This document shows positions 25,333 to 33,409 of a DNA stretch of 64,000 bases, one piece after another (the stretch's first letter is position 1; every line of letters starts with the position of its first letter). Source of the DNA: Streptomyces coffeae (GTDB lineage: Bacteria > Actinomycetota > Actinomycetes > Streptomycetales > Streptomycetaceae); the NCBI RefSeq assembly GCF_016741875.1, contig NZ_JAERRF010000026.1, forward strand, positions 1-64,000. The letters are read 5' to 3'. The notes beneath the pieces are model-generated. The model ran no database searches, was not told the DNA's origin, and saw nothing but the letters and a program-made list of their open reading frames with translations. The position numbers and the translations under genes are program-made.

Positions 25333-25812
25333 TTGCGCCGCGCAGTCTGTCCGGGGTCCTTCGACCCCGTCACCAACGGACACCTCGACATCATCGGCCG
25401 TGCCTCGAAGCTGTACGACGAGGTGTACGTCGCCGTGATGATCAACAAGTCCAAGCAGGGTCTGTTCACGGTGGAGGAGCGCATGGACCTCCTCCGCCAG
25501 ACCACCGCGGAGTACGGAAACGTCTCGGTGGAGGCGTTCCACGGGCTGCTGGTCGATTTCTGCAAGCAGCGTGAGATCCCCGCGATCGTCAAGGGGCTGC
25601 GGGCCGTCAGCGACTTCGACTACGAGTTGCAGATGGCGCAGATGAACAACGGCCTGTCGGGGGTGGAGACGCTGTTCGTCCCCACCAACCCCACCTACAG
25701 CTTCCTCTCCTCCAGCCTGGTCAAGGAGGTCGCGGCCTGGGGTGGCGATGTCTCCCACCTGGTGCCCCCGCTGGTCCTTGAGGCCCTGGCCGACCGGCTC
25801 GGGCGGAGGTAG
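25333..25812 (+). CDS. coaD: Phosphopantetheine adenylyltransferase
   Basis: A nucleotidyltransferase that catalyses the penultimate step of coenzyme A synthesis. The motifs CPGSFDPVTNGHLDI (with the T/HxGH-type TNGH) and FLSSSLVKEVA are intact. From a TTG at 25333, with GAGGAA 6 bases upstream, the product is 159 residues and begins MRRAVCPGS, the usual length. An ATG at 25303 overlapping the rsmD stop (ATGA) is an alternative that would add ten residues. Confidence 0.94.
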   Translation: MRRAVCPGSFDPVTNGHLDIIGRASKLYDEVYVAVMINKSKQGLFTVEERMDLLRQTTAEYGNVSVEAFHGLLVDFCKQREIPAIVKGLRAVSDFDYELQMAQMNNGLSGVETLFVPTNPTYSFLSSSLVKEVAAWGGDVSHLVPPLVLEALADRLGRR

Positions 25813-25913
25813 TCGCTGACGGGGCGTCAGCGGGTGTCCGGCAGGCGCCCGCTGGCCGTACAGTCGTCCCCGTTCGTGTCCATCCGCATCCGATCAGTCT
25901 GCGAGCACTCACA

Positions 25914-27143
25914 GTGGACGTGCAGAAGAAGCTCGACGAGATCGTCGAGGCCGTCGGCAGCGCCCGGTCCATGCCCATGTCGGCCTCGTGCGTGGTCAAC
26001 CGCGCCGAGCTGCTCGCCATGCTCGAAGAGGTGCGGACGGCGCTCCCGGACTCCCTGGCCCATGCCCAGGAGCTGATCGGCGGCCGTGACCAGATGGTCG
26101 AGGAGGCCCGCCGGGAGGCCGAGCGGATCGTCGAGGCCGCCCACGCCCAGCGCACCTCCCTGATCTCCGGCACCGAGGTGGCCCGGCAGTCCCAGGAGGA
26201 GGCGGACCGGATCCTGGGGGAGGCCCGCCGGGAGGCCGAGGAGATCCGCGCCGAGGCCGACGACTACGTCGACAGCAAGCTGGCCAACTTCGAGGTCGTA
26301 CTCACCAAGACCATCGGCTCGGTGGACCGCGGCCGGGAGAAGCTGCTCGGCCGCGCCCCCGCGGATCCCTACGGCGACGGGGCGGCCGACGCCGCCGGGC
26401 AGCTGGAGGAGGCGCCCGAGCGCAGCGCCGATCCGCACACCCTGCGGCAGCGGGCCGACGCGTACGTGGACACCAAGCTGGGCGCCGTCTCGGCCGTGCT
26501 CGCCAAGACGCTGGAGGCGGTCGGGCGCGGCCGTCAGAAGCTGCTGGGCGCACGGCCGGCCGATGAGCTGGGCGCCCATATGGCGGCCCAGGACGCGGTC
26601 GGCGGCGGTCTGCACACCAGCGACGACGACTACCTCGCGGACCTCGCCCAGTCCGGGGTGGGTCTCGCACCGGACGTTCCGGACGTCGCGTCCGTCCCCG
26701 GAGCCCCGGCCGCCCCGGCGGCTCCGGCCGCCTCGGCCGCCCCGGCGGCTCCGGCGGCTTCGCCCGGGGTGCCCGCCGCGCAGCCCGAGCACGCCGCGGC
26801 CGACGCCGGGTACTACGCCGGCACCGCGGGCTATCCACAGCAGGCGCAGGTGGACGCGTACGGCTATCAGCAGCAGTACGTGCCGCCCATGCCCCAGCAG
26901 GACCCGTACGCCGCGGCCGCGCAGACCGGTTACCCGCAGCCGGACGCCTACGGCTGGCCGCAGCAGGCACAGCCGGCGGCCCAGGGCTACGACGCGGGCG
27001 CCGGGTACGCCGTCCCGGAGCAGCACCAGCACCCCCAGCAGCATCCGCAGGCACAGTCGGGCGCCGCGCTCGACGAGACCAGCCTGTTCGACACGAGCAT
27101 GATCGACCTCGATCAGCTCCGTCAGTACGAGCAGGGGCGCTAG
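25914..27143 (+). CDS. DivIVA/SepIVA-like coiled-coil protein with Q/Y/P-rich tail
   Basis: A 409-residue protein. Residues 1-120 are a long charged coiled coil (EEARREAERIVEAAHAQR, EEADRILGEARREAEEIRAEA) like DivIVA-family and ATP-synthase b-type stalk proteins. Two related blocks follow, 116-147 (DDYVDSKL to REKLLG) and 182-213 (DAYVDTKL to RQKLLG). The C-terminal half is an Ala/Pro run and then a Gln/Tyr/Pro-rich disordered tail, ending in an acidic amphipathic stretch. There is no membrane helix. A scaffold role in growth or division is inferred from the family. The GTG start has only a weak site. Confidence 0.8.
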   Translation: MDVQKKLDEIVEAVGSARSMPMSASCVVNRAELLAMLEEVRTALPDSLAHAQELIGGRDQMVEEARREAERIVEAAHAQRTSLISGTEVARQSQEEADRILGEARREAEEIRAEADDYVDSKLANFEVVLTKTIGSVDRGREKLLGRAPADPYGDGAADAAGQLEEAPERSADPHTLRQRADAYVDTKLGAVSAVLAKTLEAVGRGRQKLLGARPADELGAHMAAQDAVGGGLHTSDDDYLADLAQSGVGLAPDVPDVASVPGAPAAPAAPAASAAPAAPAASPGVPAAQPEHAAADAGYYAGTAGYPQQAQVDAYGYQQQYVPPMPQQDPYAAAAQTGYPQPDAYGWPQQAQPAAQGYDAGAGYAVPEQHQHPQQHPQAQSGAALDETSLFDTSMIDLDQLRQYEQGR

Positions 27144-27316
27144 CGCCTCTCCCCACCGGGCGGATTGGGCCTACGGCGAGCCGTCCAGTATCCTGGCTCT
27201 TCGGTCGCGCTACGTCCGCGATCTCGGCTGCCCGCGTTGAATCAGCTCCGGGCGGCCCGCCGCAGCGTAGAAAGCAGGAAGCCCTGAACGCCCGCCTCGA
27301 CCACCGTGCCCCTCTC

Positions 27317-27907
27317 GTGTTCGACACACGTGAGCTGGGTCGTCGTCCCGGTGCGCTGAAAAGGATCTCCCGCTCGGTGGCGGCACCCAAGGACCTCGGT
27401 ATCGAGGTCATCGGGGTGCGGGAGGACGCGACCGTGGAGCTCGACCTCCGTCTTGAGTCGGTCATGGAAGGGGTGCTTGTCACAGGCACCGCCCGTGCGC
27501 CGCTCTCGGGGGAGTGCGTAAGGTGTCTGGAGCCGCTGGAGCGTGAGCTCGAGGCGGATTTCCAGGAGATGTACTCCTACCCCGACGCCGACGACCGGAG
27601 CCGCGAGGCGGACACCGGCGACGACGCCGAGGAAGAGGAGACGCTCTTTCTCGAGGCCGACCTGTTCGACCTCGAGCCCGTGCTGCGGGACGCGGTGGTG
27701 CTCTCACTGCCGTTGCAGCCGGTGTGCCGGGAGAACTGCCCGGGGCTGTGCGCCGAATGCGGTGCCAGGCTCGCGGACGACCCGGACCACCAACACGACG
27801 TCGCCGACATCCGTTGGGCGTCATTGCAGGGACTCGCCGACGCCATGAGGGACGGCGAGAAGGACAACGCACCCCGCGATCGCGGGGATGACCCACAGGA
27901 GAAGTAG
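27317..27907 (+). CDS. DUF177 (YceD-type) protein upstream of rpmF
   Basis: A protein of about 196 residues of the DUF177/YceD family, almost always encoded next to rpmF and implicated in 23S rRNA or ribosome assembly. It has GECVRCLEPL followed by PVCRENCPGLCAECG, a possible zinc site. The listed GTG start at 27317 lacks any ribosome site, and the sequence just upstream in frame (residues H-R-A-P-L-V before FDTRELGRRPG) matches what I recall as the conserved beginning of actinobacterial members. The true start may be a CTG at 27284 with AGGAAG just before it. rpmF follows 2 bases after the stop. Confidence 0.88.
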   Translation: MFDTRELGRRPGALKRISRSVAAPKDLGIEVIGVREDATVELDLRLESVMEGVLVTGTARAPLSGECVRCLEPLERELEADFQEMYSYPDADDRSREADTGDDAEEEETLFLEADLFDLEPVLRDAVVLSLPLQPVCRENCPGLCAECGARLADDPDHQHDVADIRWASLQGLADAMRDGEKDNAPRDRGDDPQEK

Positions 27908-27909
27908 CC

Positions 27910-28083
27910 GTGGCTGTTCCGAAGCGGAAGATGTCGCGCAGCAACACGCGCCACCGCCGGTCGCAGTGGAAGGCTGCGGTCCCCACCCTGGTGGCGTGCG
28001 AGCGCTGCCACGAGCCGAAGCAGCAGCACATCGCGTGCCCGAGCTGCGGCACCTACAACCGCCGCCAGGTCCTCGAGGTCTGA
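27910..28083 (+). CDS. rpmF: Ribosomal protein bL32 (zinc-ribbon form)
   Basis: A 57-residue large-subunit protein beginning MAVPKRKMSRSNTRHRRSQW. Cysteines C30, C33, C43 and C46 form a complete zinc ribbon, so this is the C+ type. It starts at GTG 2 bases after the DUF177 stop and is followed by rnc, the usual yceD-rpmF-rnc grouping. Confidence 0.96.
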   Translation: MAVPKRKMSRSNTRHRRSQWKAAVPTLVACERCHEPKQQHIACPSCGTYNRRQVLEV

Positions 28084-28102
28084 TCGGCGGGTGACAGGCT
28101 CT

Positions 28103-28984
28103 ATGTCGGACGCCACTACGCCTCCCCGCAAGCGCGGGGGTGAACCTCGCGGGGGTCATCCGCGCGGCGGTGAAGCGGTCCAGGCGGACACGGCCTCGTC
28201 CCACACGATCCTGGAAGGGCGGCTCGGGTACCAGCTCGAGTCCGCCCTTCTGGTGCGTGCGCTCACCCACCGGTCCTTCGCCTACGAGAACGGCGGGTTG
28301 CCCACCAACGAGCGGCTGGAGTTCCTCGGGGACTCCGTGCTCGGCCTGGTGGTCACCGACACGCTGTACCGCATCCACCCGGACCTGCCCGAAGGCCAGC
28401 TGGCCAAGTTGCGGGCCGCGGTGGTCAACTCGCGTGCGCTGGCAGAGGTGGGCCGGGGTCTGGACCTCGGCGCCTTCATCCGGCTCGGCCGGGGTGAAGA
28501 GGGCACCGGGGGCAGGGACAAGGCATCCATCCTCGCCGACACCCTCGAAGCGGTGATCGGCGCGGTCTATCTCGACCAGGGGCTCGACGCCGCCGCCGAA
28601 CTGGTGCACCGGCTCTTCGACCCGCTGATCGAGAAGTCCTCGAATCTCGGCGCCGGCCTGGACTGGAAGACCAGCCTCCAGGAGCTGACCGCCACCGAGG
28701 GTCTCGGGGTTCCCGAGTACCTGGTCTCCGAGACCGGGCCCGACCACGAGAAGACCTTCACGGCTGCCGCCCGCGTCGGTGGTGTCGCGTACGGCACCGG
28801 CACCGGCCGCAGCAAGAAGGAAGCCGAGCAGCAGGCGGCCGAGGCCGCCTGGCGCGCCATCCGCGCCGCTGCCGACGAGGCCCAGGCGAAGGCGGAAGCC
28901 ACGGCCAAGGCCGAGGCGGACGCCGGAGTCGTCACCCCGGCGGACGGCGGGGCCGCCGCGGACGCGGCCTCCACGGCACGCTGA
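28103..28984 (+). CDS. rnc: Ribonuclease III
   Basis: A double-strand-specific endoribonuclease that matures rRNA and cleaves structured mRNAs. In S. coelicolor it is AbsB, a global regulator of antibiotic synthesis. With the ATG at 28103 it has 293 residues. The signature NERLEFLGDSV is at 69-79, the second catalytic helix is DKASILADTLEAVIGAVYLDQG, and a dsRNA-binding domain ends KKEAEQQAAEAAW. An Ala-rich tail of about 40 residues follows. A GTG at 28091 is an alternative start. Confidence 0.95.
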   Translation: MSDATTPPRKRGGEPRGGHPRGGEAVQADTASSHTILEGRLGYQLESALLVRALTHRSFAYENGGLPTNERLEFLGDSVLGLVVTDTLYRIHPDLPEGQLAKLRAAVVNSRALAEVGRGLDLGAFIRLGRGEEGTGGRDKASILADTLEAVIGAVYLDQGLDAAAELVHRLFDPLIEKSSNLGAGLDWKTSLQELTATEGLGVPEYLVSETGPDHEKTFTAAARVGGVAYGTGTGRSKKEAEQQAAEAAWRAIRAAADEAQAKAEATAKAEADAGVVTPADGGAAADAASTAR

Positions 28985-29093
28985 TCTCCTTCCGCACTGT
29001 CCGTACCGCTCTCGCGGTTCCTCCCGCCCCGCGGTGGACGGCCCGGCCGTTCTCCCGCGGGGCGCGGAGGGTTCGAGGCCAAGGAGGCCCCTC

Positions 29094-29999
29094 TTGCCCG
29101 AGCTGCCCGAGGTCGAGGTGGTCCGGCGCGGGCTGGAGCGCTGGGTCAGCGGCCGTACGGTCGCCGAGGTCCAGGTGCTGCACCCTCGTGCGGTCCGCCG
29201 TCACCTCGGCGGCGCGGAGGATTTCGCGGCCCGGCTGACCGGCCGCACCGCCGGAGTGGCCCGTCGCCGCGGCAAGTATCTGTGGCTGCCGTTCGACGAT
29301 GACGCCGCCGCCGAGTCGGTCCTCGCCCACCTCGGCATGAGCGGACAGCTGCTGGTCCAGCCGCACGGCGCCGCGGACGAGAAGCATCTGCGCATCCGGG
29401 TCCGCTTCGCCGATGACACCGGCACCGAGCTGCGCTTCGTCGACCAGCGCACCTTCGGCGGCCTCTCGCTGCACGACACCGTGCCCGGCGCCGCGGACGG
29501 ACTGCCCGACGCCATCGCGCATATCGCCCTCGACCCGCTGGACCCCGCCTTCGACGAGGCGGCCTTCCACACCGCGCTGCGCCGCCGCCGGACCACCGTC
29601 AAGCGCGCCCTGCTCGACCAGTCGCTGATCAGCGGCGTCGGCAACATCTACGCCGACGAGGCGCTGTGGCGCTCCCGGCTGCACTACGACCGGCCGACCG
29701 CGACCCTCACCCGCCCGCGCAGCGCCGAACTCCTCGGCCATGTGCGCGAGGTGATGACCGCGGCGCTGGCGGTCGGCGGCACCAGTTTCGACAGCCTCTA
29801 CGTCAATGTGAACGGTGAGTCCGGGTACTTCGAGCGTTCCCTGGACGCCTACGGCCGGGAGAACGAACCGTGCCGCCGCTGCGGCACCGCGCTGCGCCGC
29901 CGCCCCTGGATGAACCGTTCCAGCTACTTCTGCCCGCGCTGTCAGCGCCCGCCGCGCCCGGCCGCCGTCCGGCCGCTGTCCGCGCGCGTGCCGTCGTAG
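29094..29999 (+). CDS. mutM: Formamidopyrimidine-DNA glycosylase
   Basis: A bifunctional glycosylase/lyase that removes 8-oxoguanine and formamidopyrimidines. The TTG start at 29094 is fixed by a perfect AAGGAGG 6 bases upstream, and it places the catalytic proline directly after the initiator (MPELPEVE). LDQSLISGVGNIYADEALW and the C-terminal zinc finger (CRRCG ... CPRCQ) are intact, giving 301 residues. Its 3' end overlaps the converging HxlR gene by 58 bases. Confidence 0.95.
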   Translation: MPELPEVEVVRRGLERWVSGRTVAEVQVLHPRAVRRHLGGAEDFAARLTGRTAGVARRRGKYLWLPFDDDAAAESVLAHLGMSGQLLVQPHGAADEKHLRIRVRFADDTGTELRFVDQRTFGGLSLHDTVPGAADGLPDAIAHIALDPLDPAFDEAAFHTALRRRRTTVKRALLDQSLISGVGNIYADEALWRSRLHYDRPTATLTRPRSAELLGHVREVMTAALAVGGTSFDSLYVNVNGESGYFERSLDAYGRENEPCRRCGTALRRRPWMNRSSYFCPRCQRPPRPAAVRPLSARVPS

Positions 30000-30388
30000 A
30001 CCGCCTGGGCCTCCAGCACCTCCGGCATCCGCTCCTCGACCAGATTGATCAGAGCCAGCAGCCGGGTCGCGACCGCGCTGCCCAGCGGGGTGAGCCGGTA
30101 GTCCACCCGCGGTGGGTTGGTCGGCTGCGCGTCACGGTGCACCAGTCCGTCGCGCTCCAGCGCGTGCAGCGTCTGGGACAGCATCTTCTCGCTGACGCCG
30201 TCGATCCGGCGGCGCAACTCGTTGAAGCGCAGGGTGCTCTCGTACAGCGCGCCCAGGGTGAGACTGCCCCACTTCCAGGTGACGTGCTCCAGCGTCCCGC
30301 GTGACGGGCAGGCCTTGGCGAACACATCGAAAGCCAGGTCATCGGTCTCCGGCGCGGGACATGCCGCATCGGTGCGTTCACGGTCCAT
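29942..30388 (-). CDS. HxlR-family transcriptional regulator
   Basis: A 148-residue winged-helix regulator. The family opening is CPSRGTLEHVTWKWGSLTLGAL with C27 at the position used for redox or electrophile sensing in relatives such as HypR. The recognition region is RFNELRRRIDGVSEKMLSQTLHALERDGLV. It is divergent from a flavodoxin-like oxidoreductase gene, a classic HxlR pairing, and a long inverted repeat lies between them. Its end overlaps mutM tail to tail. Confidence 0.88.
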   Translation of the reverse strand: MDRERTDAACPAPETDDLAFDVFAKACPSRGTLEHVTWKWGSLTLGALYESTLRFNELRRRIDGVSEKMLSQTLHALERDGLVHRDAQPTNPPRVDYRLTPLGSAVATRLLALINLVEERMPEVLEAQAVYDGTRADSGRTAAGRGGR

Positions 30389-30409
30389 GTATCCAGCGTA
30401 CTCGTATGC

Positions 30410-30449
30410 AGCGCTAACTCGCAGGTTGCGCTTTCCAAAAGTTAGTGCT
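30410..30449. promoter_or_regulatory. Candidate HxlR operator (inverted repeat)
   Basis: AGCGCTAACT at 30410-30419 and AGTTAGTGCT at 30440-30449 are inverse copies with one mismatch, separated by 20 bases (centre to centre 30, nearly three helical turns). The element lies between the divergent HxlR and flavodoxin-like genes. Confidence 0.55.
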
Positions 30450-30499
30450 TCTCTGGTTGCGTCAGCCACCGTGTTACGACGCCCGAGGAGCGCATCACC

Positions 30500-31087
30500 G
30501 TGACCACCCCCGTTGTCTCCATCGCCTATCACTCCGGCTTCGGCCACACCGCCGTGCTCGCCGAGGCCGTCCGTGCGGGCGCGGCCGCCGCCGGTGCCAC
30601 CGTTCACCTGATCAAGGTCGACACCATCACCGAGGAGGAGTGGGAACTCCTGGACGCCTCGGACGCGATCGTCTTCGGCTCGCCCACCTATATGGGCACC
30701 GCGTCCGGCGCCTTCCACACCTTCGCCGAGTCGACCTCGAAGCGCTTCTTCAGCAAGGCGTGGCAGAACAAGCTCGCCGCGGGATTCACCAACTCCGCCT
30801 CCAAGAGCGGGGACAAGCTGCACACCCTCCAGTTCTTCACCGTGCTCGCGGCCCAGCTGGGCATGCACTGGGTGAACCTGGGGCTCCAGCCCGGCTGGAA
30901 CGCCACCACCGCGTCCGAGAACGACCTCAACCGGCTCGGCTTCTTCCTCGGCGCCGCCGCCCAGTCCAACGCCGACCAGGGCGCGGAGGGTGTGCACAAG
31001 GCGGATGTCGAGACCGCCGCGCACCTGGGGCGGCGGGTCGCCGAGACCGCGCGCGCCTTCGCGGCGGGCCGGTCCGCCGCGGCCTGA
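30500..31087 (+). CDS. Flavodoxin-like NAD(P)H quinone oxidoreductase family protein
   Basis: A 195-residue FMN-binding protein of the flavodoxin/WrbA group. The phosphate loop is YHSGFGHTAVLAEAV (10-24) and the second FMN-contacting loop is FGSPTYMGTASGAF. Relatives reduce quinones or azo compounds by two electrons. The GTG start has GAGGAG 9 bases upstream. It is divergent from the HxlR gene, suggesting induction by quinones or electrophiles. A strong stem-loop follows its stop. Confidence 0.88.
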   Translation: MTTPVVSIAYHSGFGHTAVLAEAVRAGAAAAGATVHLIKVDTITEEEWELLDASDAIVFGSPTYMGTASGAFHTFAESTSKRFFSKAWQNKLAAGFTNSASKSGDKLHTLQFFTVLAAQLGMHWVNLGLQPGWNATTASENDLNRLGFFLGAAAQSNADQGAEGVHKADVETAAHLGRRVAETARAFAAGRSAAA

Positions 31088-31110
31088 ACCGGCGGCGAGA
31101 GCGCGGCAGA

Positions 31111-31149
31111 CGGCGGCCCGGGGCGCAGTGGACGCGCCCCGGGCCGCCG
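31111..31149. terminator. Terminator between the flavodoxin-like and CAP-domain genes
   Basis: A 16-base-pair stem (31111-31126 with 31134-31149) around a 7-base loop, lying between converging genes. No U-tract follows on either side. Confidence 0.72.
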
Positions 31150-31212
31150 GGTCGTGGTGCAGTCGGCCCCTTGATCCGGACCTTCTCCGAGGTCTGCCGC
31201 CGGGCTACGGCC

Positions 31213-32145
31213 TCAGAAGCCGAAGTCCTGGGTCCACCAGGGGCCGTCGCCGTCGAAGTGCGCGCCGACACCCATGGTCGTGTACTCGCAGTTGAGGATG
31301 TTGGCGCGGTGGCTGGAGCTGTCCATCCACGTGTCCATCACATCCTTCGCGGTCGACTGGCCGCGGGCGATGTTCTCGCCGCCCAGGTCGACGATGCCCG
31401 CCCGCTCGGCGCGCTCCCAGGGGCTCTCGCCGTCCGGGTTGACGTGGTCGAAGAAGTCGCGCAGCGACATGTCGTCGCTGAAGTCGTCGGCCAGCTGGGA
31501 GAGTTTGGGGTCGAGGGTCACCGGTGAGCAGCCGACCTTCGCGCGCTCCTTGTTGACGCGCGCGAGGACCTGCTTCTCGGCCGCCGCCTCCCGGCCGCCC
31601 GCCTTGTCCGGAGCGCTGGTGTCCGCCGGCGGATCGGCGGGCTTGCTCGGCGGAGGGGTGTCCCGGTCGTGGTCCGAGGAGCCCTTGCCGCCGCCGCGGC
31701 CGCGGTCATGGTCCCCACCGCGGTCCGAGGAACCGGGCGAGCCCGGCCGGTCGGACGGCGAAGTGGACGGAGTGGAGGGCCTGGAGGGCTCGGAGGGCTT
31801 CGAGGGACTGGTGGACGGCGCCTGGGAGCGGTCGCCGCCCTGGCCCGCCGGGACCTGCCCGGGCAGCGAGGGGGACGGTGACTGGGTGCCCTGGGGTCCC
31901 AGACCGGTGTCGGCCGGACCCTCCGCCTGCACCTGGCCGGCGGAGTCATTGCCCCCGCCGATCTGGTGACCGCCTCCGGGGAGCAGTCCGGAGGCCATCG
32001 CCACCGCGCCCACCGCGACGGCGGCGGACATGCCCAGCAGTCCGGTCCGCACCGGCGCGAAGGCGCTGCGGTGCGCCCCCCGGTGGCGGCCGGATCGCGG
32101 GGGAACTACCGCGGGACCGGGGGCAGATCGTCGATGGCGGCCCAT
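31213..32145 (-). CDS. Membrane-anchored or secreted CAP-domain (SCP) protein
   Basis: A 310-residue exported protein. A basic N-terminus (GRHRRS) precedes a hydrophobic segment at about 34-56. A roughly 130-residue Ser/Pro/Gly/Asp-rich linker follows, then a C-terminal CAP domain: VLARVNKERAKVGCSPVTLDPKL, DDMSLRDFFDHVNPDGESPWERAERAG, GENIARG and HRANILNCEYTTMGVG. The linker suits a protein crossing or lying in the cell wall. The function of bacterial CAP proteins is largely unknown. AAGGAAGG precedes the ATG. Confidence 0.9.
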   Translation of the reverse strand: MGRHRRSAPGPAVVPPRSGRHRGAHRSAFAPVRTGLLGMSAAVAVGAVAMASGLLPGGGHQIGGGNDSAGQVQAEGPADTGLGPQGTQSPSPSLPGQVPAGQGGDRSQAPSTSPSKPSEPSRPSTPSTSPSDRPGSPGSSDRGGDHDRGRGGGKGSSDHDRDTPPPSKPADPPADTSAPDKAGGREAAAEKQVLARVNKERAKVGCSPVTLDPKLSQLADDFSDDMSLRDFFDHVNPDGESPWERAERAGIVDLGGENIARGQSTAKDVMDTWMDSSSHRANILNCEYTTMGVGAHFDGDGPWWTQDFGF

Positions 32146-32311
32146 CTCCTGCCTTCCTTATGTGCTCAGTATGTGCTCGGCTGGAATTGTGTCACTCATG
32201 TGGGCGACTCATGAACCACTCGTGTGGGTGAGTGTTGTTGACGCCGGACTGTACGCCATGAGGCCCCTATCCGGCGTGCTGACCGGCTAATTGGCCCGTT
32301 AGCGTGCACCC

Positions 32312-32593
32312 ATGAACGAAAGAGTCCGTCTCACCGTGTGGGTCCGCGGCCAGGTCCAGGGAGTGGGCTTCCGCTGGTACACCCGGGCCAACGCGCTGCG
32401 TATCGGGGGCCTCGTCGGCTTCGCCTCCAACCTCTCCGACGGGCGGGTGCAGATCGTCGCGGAGGGCCCGCGGCCGGAGTGCGAACAGTTGCTCGACTGG
32501 CTGCGGGACGGCGACACGCCCGGCCGGGTCGACGGTGTGACCGAGATCTGGGACACACCGCGAGGCGGCTACGACACCTTCGAGATCCGCTGA
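32312..32593 (+). CDS. acyP: Acylphosphatase
   Basis: A small cytosolic enzyme of 93 residues hydrolysing acyl phosphates. The catalytic arginine R21 (VQGVGFRWYT) and asparagine N40 (GFASNLSDG) are present. Length is normal. A stem-loop overlaps its stop codon, so it looks monocistronic. Confidence 0.94.
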   Translation: MNERVRLTVWVRGQVQGVGFRWYTRANALRIGGLVGFASNLSDGRVQIVAEGPRPECEQLLDWLRDGDTPGRVDGVTEIWDTPRGGYDTFEIR

Positions 32594-32628
32594 CGGACCC
32601 ACCGGAATGATCCTCTCCGGGGTCCGTC
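32592..32628 (+). terminator. acyP terminator
   Basis: GACGGACCC (32592-32600) pairs with GGGTCCGTC (32620-32628); the loop contains a further CCGG/CCGG pairing. The stem begins within the acyP stop codon. Confidence 0.6.
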
Positions 32629-32963
32629 GACCGCACCATCCGCGCCAGCTGTGAGCAGAAATCGGCTGATGGTTGCCAACGGCGCCACTCCGTGGAAGGC
32701 TGCGGAGTCACGGAAGATCTTCGTCACCGCGGGGCTCTTTCTGGAGAGAGCGGCAGTGTGTGCCGCCGGAATGCTCTCGTCCCCCGCGGCCTGGGCAGCG
32801 TGTGATCGTGTTGACCCTCAAACCAATTGGTGAGACGCTGGAAGTCCCCGCGCACCTTAACTTGTCCGCCAGGCAGCACGGTAGTACGGGCAGACATCGC
32901 GGGTGCGATCCCTCACGACCCACACCGCTTCGGTCGGTCACTCATTGTGGAGGACCATCCATC
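32629..32963. other. Intergenic region with no convincing gene
   Basis: An AT-poor stretch between acyP and the next small gene. A frame at 32651-32833 could encode 60 residues but has no ribosome site and an unusual composition. A -35-like TTGACC at 32811 is not paired with a convincing -10. GGAGG at 32949-32953 belongs to the following gene. Confidence 0.5.
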
Positions 32964-33170
32964 ATGGCAAAGGCGCTTCTCGGTTACGTCGGCGGCTCCG
33001 ACCCCCGAGTCCTCGCCGAGATGCGACGGCTTCAGCAGCGCGTTCAGGATCTTGAATCCGAGATCATTCGGATTCAGGCCGAGAATGACGCGCTGTCCGC
33101 CGCCGCTCATCAGAGCGACTCGCTGCTCGAAGGCATCGACGTATCCCAGGCGGAGCCTGCGCTCGCCTGA
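32964..33170 (+). CDS. Small coiled-coil protein upstream of smc
   Basis: A 68-residue protein beginning MAKALLGYVGGSDPRVLAEMRRL. Residues 14-45 form one continuous amphipathic helix with heptad spacing (RLQQRVQDLESEIIRIQAEND), so it is probably a small coiled-coil oligomer. It has GGAGG 10 bases upstream and its own terminator. I recall similar proteins at this place in other streptomycetes. Function unknown. Confidence 0.78.
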   Translation: MAKALLGYVGGSDPRVLAEMRRLQQRVQDLESEIIRIQAENDALSAAAHQSDSLLEGIDVSQAEPALA

Positions 33171-33220
33171 CCCAGCCCCAGGGCCGGTCGGGCTGCATCG
33201 TCAGCCGCTTGAGAATCTTC

Positions 33221-33242
33221 AAGGGACGCCTCGGCGTCCCTT
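33221..33242 (+). terminator. Terminator of the small coiled-coil gene
   Basis: AAGGGACGCC (33221-33230) and its complement GGCGTCCCTT (33233-33242) form a compact hairpin followed by TCGTCGTGT. Confidence 0.65.
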
Positions 33243-33261
33243 CGTCGTGTCTCCGCGTTCC

Positions 33262-33334
33262 TTCCGGGTTTTCCTTACCGACTGATGTGCCCCTCCCTCT
33301 CGTCGGTGAAACCGATCTTTCCTGAAACCCGGAA
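33262..33334 (+). other. Nested inverted repeats upstream of smc
   Basis: An outer pair, TTCCGGGTTT (33262-33271) and AAACCCGGAA (33325-33334), encloses an inner pair, ACCGAC (33277-33282) and GTCGGT (33302-33307). Both are perfect. The 73-base element ends 75 bases before the smc start and could be a structured leader or a binding site. Confidence 0.4.
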
Positions 33335-33409
33335 AAAGCCGGGACGCGCCCGCGCCGCCCCGTGCCGGGGACGATGCCGGGCGGAAGGCGGGAGGTAGAG
33401 TCCAACGGC

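Noticed and set aside
32651..32833. A 60-codon frame between acyP and the small coiled-coil gene
   Set aside because: It has no ribosome site, no homologous feel, and unbalanced composition; the region looks intergenic.
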